A stretch of DNA of 54,239 nucleotides. It comes from Ignavibacteria bacterium. GTDB lineage: Bacteria; Bacteroidota; Ignavibacteria; Tepidaquicellales; OLB5. The translations under genes were made by a program, and so were the position numbers. The notes under the pieces were generated by a model. The model was not told the origin of the DNA and made no database searches. It saw only the letters and a list, made by a program, of their open reading frames with translations. Every line of letters starts with the position of its first letter. Positions within the stretch are counted from its first letter, which is position 1. The stretch is taken from contig JACSRQ010000156.1 of assembly GCA_014879675.1 (NCBI GenBank), forward strand, positions 1 to 54,239, in the 5' to 3' direction. Positions 50,730 through 54,239 of the stretch are shown here, piece after piece.

Positions 50730-52367
50730 ATGAACAAGATCGTATTCATATTTCTGTTCATTGCAGCAAATGTGACAACTGCATTTTCATCTGTAGGTCT
50801 TCAGTGGGCCTCCAGATATAATGGTGGAGGCAACAGCCTTGACTGGTCTTATGCAATCGCAATGGACCCGGCGGGCAATGTTGTTGTGACCGGCTACAGT
50901 ACGGGCGCCGGCACGGGTAAAGATTACAAGACCATAAAATACAATCAGGCCGGTGCGATTTTATGGGAAGCAACATTTAACGGTCCAATAAACGGAGGCG
51001 ATTATTCCAATGCGTTGACCATCGATGCTTCCGGGAATATCTATGTAACGGGGAGAGTTGATTACGGAACTTCCTCAGACATGGTAACCATCAAATACAA
51101 TTCCCAGGGAGTTCAGCAATGGCTTGCCCGTTACATTGGAGCATCAAATCTTTTGGATGAAGGCAAATCAATCAAAGTTGATGGAAGCGGAAACGTATAC
51201 GTAGGAGGAAAAACTACATCTTCTGTAACAGGTATAGATTGCATTACCGTTAAATACAATCCGGACGGAAGTGAAGCATGGGTAAAAACATATTTTGCTT
51301 CAGGCGCAAATGAAGATTATATCGTAAGCATTGATGTTGACGCTGCCGGGATTGTTTATGCCGGCGGATGCAGTGTTGGCGCCACTACCGGTCAGGATCT
51401 GGTAGTTATAAAATACAATCCCGATGGAAATGAAGAATGGGTTAGAAGGCAGAATGGCGCGGGAAATGGCGGAGATGCACTTGTTACCATTAAGATATCT
51501 CCGAACGGGAGCGTTGTTGCAGCAGGCTATGTATACAACGGCTCTGAACAAAGCCACAATACCTATACCATTAAGTATGATGAGAATGGCAACGTATTAT
51601 GGCAGCAGGAGTATAACGGTTTGGGAAGTAAGATCGATTTTGCAACAGCTATGACAATAGATAACAATGATTTCATTTATGTTACGGGATTAACAACACA
51701 GATAATCAATTCAAGACCTGACTCTAACTATGCTACTTTGAAATATGATCCTGCAGGGCATCTTCTCTGGGTTGCAACGTATGACGGCCCGAGTAATTCT
51801 GTTGATGTATCACGAACTATTTTTGTAGATAATGCATCAAATGTATACATAAGCGGAAGCAGCAAGGGTGTTGGTTCAGATGACTATGCTACCATAAAAT
51901 ATAACACATCGGGCGCAGTTCAGTGGATCATGTCTTATAACGGTACGGGTAATTCAAATGATTACAGCTCGTCAGTTGTAGCTGATGCACAAGGTAATGC
52001 ATATGTAACCGGGAGGAGCACAGGAAGCTCGACTGACTTTGACTATGCAACCCTGAAGTACGGAGATATTGTTGGTGTGAATCCGGTTTCCGGCATAATA
52101 CCTGATAAATTTGGATTGTACCAGAATTATCCGAATCCGTTCAATCCGTCAACAACGATCAAATTCGAGATTCCCGAAAGATCAGGAGTTTCATTGAGCG
52201 TATATAATTCAGCCGGTATTGAAGTATTTCAGAAGAAATTCGGTGACCTTCAGCCTTCGGTTTATGAATACAGTTTCACAGGCTTAAACCTGCCAAGCGG
52301 TGTTTACTTCTACAGGCTGAATGCGGGAAGCTTTGTATCTACCAAAAAAATGATACTACTTAAATAG
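50730..52367 (+). CDS. SBBP-repeat beta-propeller protein, T9SS-exported
   Basis: 545 residues. Signal peptide MNKIVFIFLFIAANVTTAFS. About eight SBBP repeats of ~50 residues, each with GNVYVTG-type and ATIKYNxxGxxxW cores (KYNPDGSEAWVKTYFASGA, IDASGNIYVTGRVDYG), form a beta-propeller. A linker NPVSGIIPDKFGLY leads to the sorting domain QNYPNPFNPSTTIKFEI to STKKMILLK. A surface or released structural protein is expected. It is a tandem paralogue of the next gene, with the same linker. A terminator follows. Confidence 0.88.
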   Translation: MNKIVFIFLFIAANVTTAFSSVGLQWASRYNGGGNSLDWSYAIAMDPAGNVVVTGYSTGAGTGKDYKTIKYNQAGAILWEATFNGPINGGDYSNALTIDASGNIYVTGRVDYGTSSDMVTIKYNSQGVQQWLARYIGASNLLDEGKSIKVDGSGNVYVGGKTTSSVTGIDCITVKYNPDGSEAWVKTYFASGANEDYIVSIDVDAAGIVYAGGCSVGATTGQDLVVIKYNPDGNEEWVRRQNGAGNGGDALVTIKISPNGSVVAAGYVYNGSEQSHNTYTIKYDENGNVLWQQEYNGLGSKIDFATAMTIDNNDFIYVTGLTTQIINSRPDSNYATLKYDPAGHLLWVATYDGPSNSVDVSRTIFVDNASNVYISGSSKGVGSDDYATIKYNTSGAVQWIMSYNGTGNSNDYSSSVVADAQGNAYVTGRSTGSSTDFDYATLKYGDIVGVNPVSGIIPDKFGLYQNYPNPFNPSTTIKFEIPERSGVSLSVYNSAGIEVFQKKFGDLQPSVYEYSFTGLNLPSGVYFYRLNAGSFVSTKKMILLK

Positions 52368-52391
52368 CCTGAAACAGTTATGGATTTTTAT

Positions 52392-52420
52392 AAAACGGGT
52401 GCCTAAAACACCCGTTTTTT
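52392..52420 (+). terminator. rho-independent terminator
   Basis: AAAACGGGTG (52392-52401), a seven-base loop, CACCCGTTTT (52409-52418) and six T in all. Ends the transcript of the SBBP gene at 50730. Confidence 0.9.
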
Positions 52421-52527
52421 GTACTTCATGGCATCTACTAATTTTTTGAAATAGTTTCATCCGTTGTTTTTCCACTATAGTTTATATATATTAATAGTAG
52501 TGCATCTTTAATTCATTTTATTTTGTT

Positions 52528-52576
52528 TATATTTGAGAAAGGCATTCACGTTTAGACGGTATTGCAACGCTACCGT
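52528..52576 (+). promoter_or_regulatory. possible promoter element and leader hairpin of gene 52627
   Basis: TATATTTG (52528-52535) fits the FCB -7 element but lacks TTG at the usual distance. It is followed by a perfect 6-bp hairpin ACGGTA (52556-52561) / TACCGT (52571-52576) in the presumed 5' leader. Confidence 0.35.
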
Positions 52577-52626
52577 GTAAGAAGTATTTTATTGGAAGAT
52601 CAAAGAAACTTAATAGTATATTTAAT

Positions 52627-54239
52627 ATGAACAAAACTTTTCCTTTGTTGTTTTTATTATCGGTAGTTTTAGGATTATCATATCAACCCACATTACACTC
52701 TCAGCCAAGTACAGTTTGGGCAAAGCTCTACAACGGACCTGCAGTACAGCAGGATTCATCTGTGGGAATTTGCGTAAATTCTCTGGGCATGGTTTTCGTT
52801 ACAGGATGGAGCATAGGTTCAGGATCTGCGGCCGATATTGTTACCATCAGGTATAATCCGGATACAGGAGATACTCTTTGGGTTAACCGGTATAACGGGG
52901 TTTCGAGTCTGGAAGATAAAGTCAGTGCAATAACCTGCGATAATAATGCGGTTTATGTTACAGGCTGGTCATTTGTTCCTTCACGGGATATTGTTACCAT
53001 AAAGTATGATGCTGCCACAGGAAACCGCCTTTGGGTAAAAACATATAACGGCACAGGTAACGGCGGGGATTATGGTTTTGCTATTGCTGTCGATCCTACC
53101 GGGAATGTTTATACAACAGGCAGAAGCGATGTTGGCAGCGGACAGGGGCAGAAGTTTACAACTTTAAAATATGATGTTTCCGGGAATGTAGTTGTCGGCT
53201 GGCCTTATATTTATACAGGGCCGCTTTCAAATACAGTTGACCAGGCACAGGCAATAAAACTGGACGGTTCTTCAAATGTTTATGTTACAGGCAAATCAGG
53301 CACAGGCTCTTTCGGCTCCGAAGATTATCTGACTATTAAGATCAACACAAATGCTACTCTTGGATGGGCTAAAAAACACAATGGTACCGGAAACTCAGAA
53401 GATAACGCAGTTGCGCTCGTGATCGATAATACGTTTACCAATGTTTACGTAGGCGGATACAGCTTCAGGTTTGGCGGCGTTCAGGATTATATGACAATAA
53501 GATATTCATGCGCAACTGGCGATAGCAACGCCGTTGCATCCTATAATGGACCATATGGAAGCACCGACCAGATGACACAAATGACAATTGATAATTCTAA
53601 CAATGTCTATGTTACAGGGTACAGTTCCGGTGCTGGAACAAGTTATGATTTTGCCACAATAAAATACAATTCGGCTCTTGCCCAGCAATGGGTGCAGAGA
53701 ACAACCAATTCAGGTACCGATATTCCGTTCAGCATTTCTGTCGATAACGCATCAGGTAATGTTTATGTGGCTGGTTCCAGTATTGGAACAGGTTATGACT
53801 ACCTGACTATTTCATACAGAAATAACGGAACATTTAACTGGGAGAAAAGGGAAAGCGGAACTGCAAACGGAAACGACTATATATCCGGTGTTGCTGTGCA
53901 GGATACCGACAGGATCTATGTTACCGGCTCTGCTAATTTTTCGGGTACAGGTATCGCATTTTATACTTTAAGATATTCCAAAATATCAGCAATAAACCCT
54001 GTTAGCGGAGTTATTCCGTCATCTTTCCAGTTAAGGCAAAATTATCCAAATCCGTTTAATCCTTCAACTTCGATCAGGTTTGATGTTCCGAATGCATCAT
54101 TTGTCAGAGTATCTGTTTATGATGTAATGGGACGCGAGTTAGAAAATCTGGTGAATGAACAGCTTAAGGCGGGAGAGTACATGGTTAAATGGGATGCTGC
54201 AAGGTTTGCAAGCGGAATTTATTTCTACAGCATTGCTGC
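52627..54239 (+). CDS. SBBP-repeat beta-propeller protein, T9SS-exported (3' partial)
   Basis: Open from the ATG at 52627 to the window end with no stop; 537 residues are visible. Signal peptide MNKTFPLLFLLSVVLGLSYQ, then about eight SBBP repeats (DIVTIRYNPDTGDTLWVNRY; GNVYTTGRSDVGSG). The linker NPVSGVIPSSFQL and sorting domain QNYPNPFNPSTSIRFDV match the upstream paralogue. The frame breaks off within ASGIYFYSIAA, so only about 15-20 residues (the ETKKMxLxK end) should be missing. It probably arose with gene 50730 by tandem duplication. Confidence 0.88.
   Translation, partial: MNKTFPLLFLLSVVLGLSYQPTLHSQPSTVWAKLYNGPAVQQDSSVGICVNSLGMVFVTGWSIGSGSAADIVTIRYNPDTGDTLWVNRYNGVSSLEDKVSAITCDNNAVYVTGWSFVPSRDIVTIKYDAATGNRLWVKTYNGTGNGGDYGFAIAVDPTGNVYTTGRSDVGSGQGQKFTTLKYDVSGNVVVGWPYIYTGPLSNTVDQAQAIKLDGSSNVYVTGKSGTGSFGSEDYLTIKINTNATLGWAKKHNGTGNSEDNAVALVIDNTFTNVYVGGYSFRFGGVQDYMTIRYSCATGDSNAVASYNGPYGSTDQMTQMTIDNSNNVYVTGYSSGAGTSYDFATIKYNSALAQQWVQRTTNSGTDIPFSISVDNASGNVYVAGSSIGTGYDYLTISYRNNGTFNWEKRESGTANGNDYISGVAVQDTDRIYVTGSANFSGTGIAFYTLRYSKISAINPVSGVIPSSFQLRQNYPNPFNPSTSIRFDVPNASFVRVSVYDVMGRELENLVNEQLKAGEYMVKWDAARFASGIYFYSIA

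Noticed and set aside
1-54239. CRISPR array, rRNA, transposase, integrase or prophage genes
   Set aside because: None seen: no regularly spaced identical repeats with unique spacers, no rRNA sequence and no such protein among the frames.

Overview
The window comes from the Bacteroidota/Chlorobiota (FCB) group, most likely an Ignavibacteria-like lineage. Evidence: five long secreted proteins end in a type IX secretion (T9SS) C-terminal sorting domain of the QNYPNPFNPST type; four intergenic sites match the FCB housekeeping promoter (TTG, exactly 20 bases, TAnnTTTG); lipoproteins are numerous; many genes have weak or no Shine-Dalgarno (SD) sequence. This is inference from sequence features only.

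Layout. 1-2.6 kb (+): 5'-truncated FabL/FabI-like reductase, acyl-CoA dehydrogenase, lipoprotein. 2.8-3.8 kb: small membrane protein, then a tRNA locus with an FCB promoter, a decayed tRNA split by a palindrome, and an intact tRNA-Arg(ACG). 3.8-6.9 kb (-): overlapping gnd-zwf-pgl operon (oxidative pentose phosphate pathway). 7.1-11.5 kb: a ferredoxin (+), then rfbA-rfbC-glgP (-) from an FCB promoter. 11.6-12.6 kb: alpha/beta hydrolase and, opposite, a candidate small RNA. 12.6-19.4 kb (+): DppC-like permease, dprA, rpoN, hslV, hslU, outer-membrane beta-barrel protein. 19.6-21 kb (+): seven-haem cytochrome with a T9SS tail. 21.1-33.1 kb (-): fatty-acid genes (acyl-CoA dehydrogenase, hydroxyacyl-CoA dehydrogenase, thiolase), tpiA, gatB, a MazF-type toxin-antitoxin pair, sucC, two coiled-coil lipoproteins, lhgO, pruA and a serine hydrolase. 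33.3-34.4 kb (+): orphan sensor kinase. 34.5-46.2 kb (-): an array of secreted proteins and lipoproteins divided by five same-orientation copies of a palindromic repeat. 46.4-48.7 kb (+): a helical unknown and a SIMPL protein. 48.8-50.5 kb (-): NagZ-like GH3 lipoprotein. 50.7-54.2 kb (+): two SBBP-repeat T9SS proteins, the second cut by the window end.

Most notable points. (1) A minus-strand structured RNA (about 12341-12518) carries CU-rich, anti-SD-like segments. One unpaired 17-base segment is perfectly complementary to the SD and start codon of the beta-barrel gene 6 kb away, a possible sRNA-porin circuit. (2) The 35.9-43.9 kb region looks like a cassette array: each repeat copy fills the space between one gene's stop and the next gene's SD-like region, and four of five copies carry a stub that resembles the last codons of a T9SS sorting domain, suggesting recombination at conserved 3' ends. 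(3) A Cys-rich lipoprotein is paired with a MauE/DoxX-thioredoxin membrane protein. (4) A multihaem cytochrome appears to be exported by T9SS.

Functionally the window combines central carbon metabolism (pentose phosphate, glycogen, triose phosphate, succinyl-CoA, proline/glutamate, 2-hydroxyglutarate, beta-oxidation) with protein quality control (HslUV), sigma-54 and a large secreted/surface protein repertoire. No CRISPR array, rRNA, transposase, integrase or phage gene was seen.
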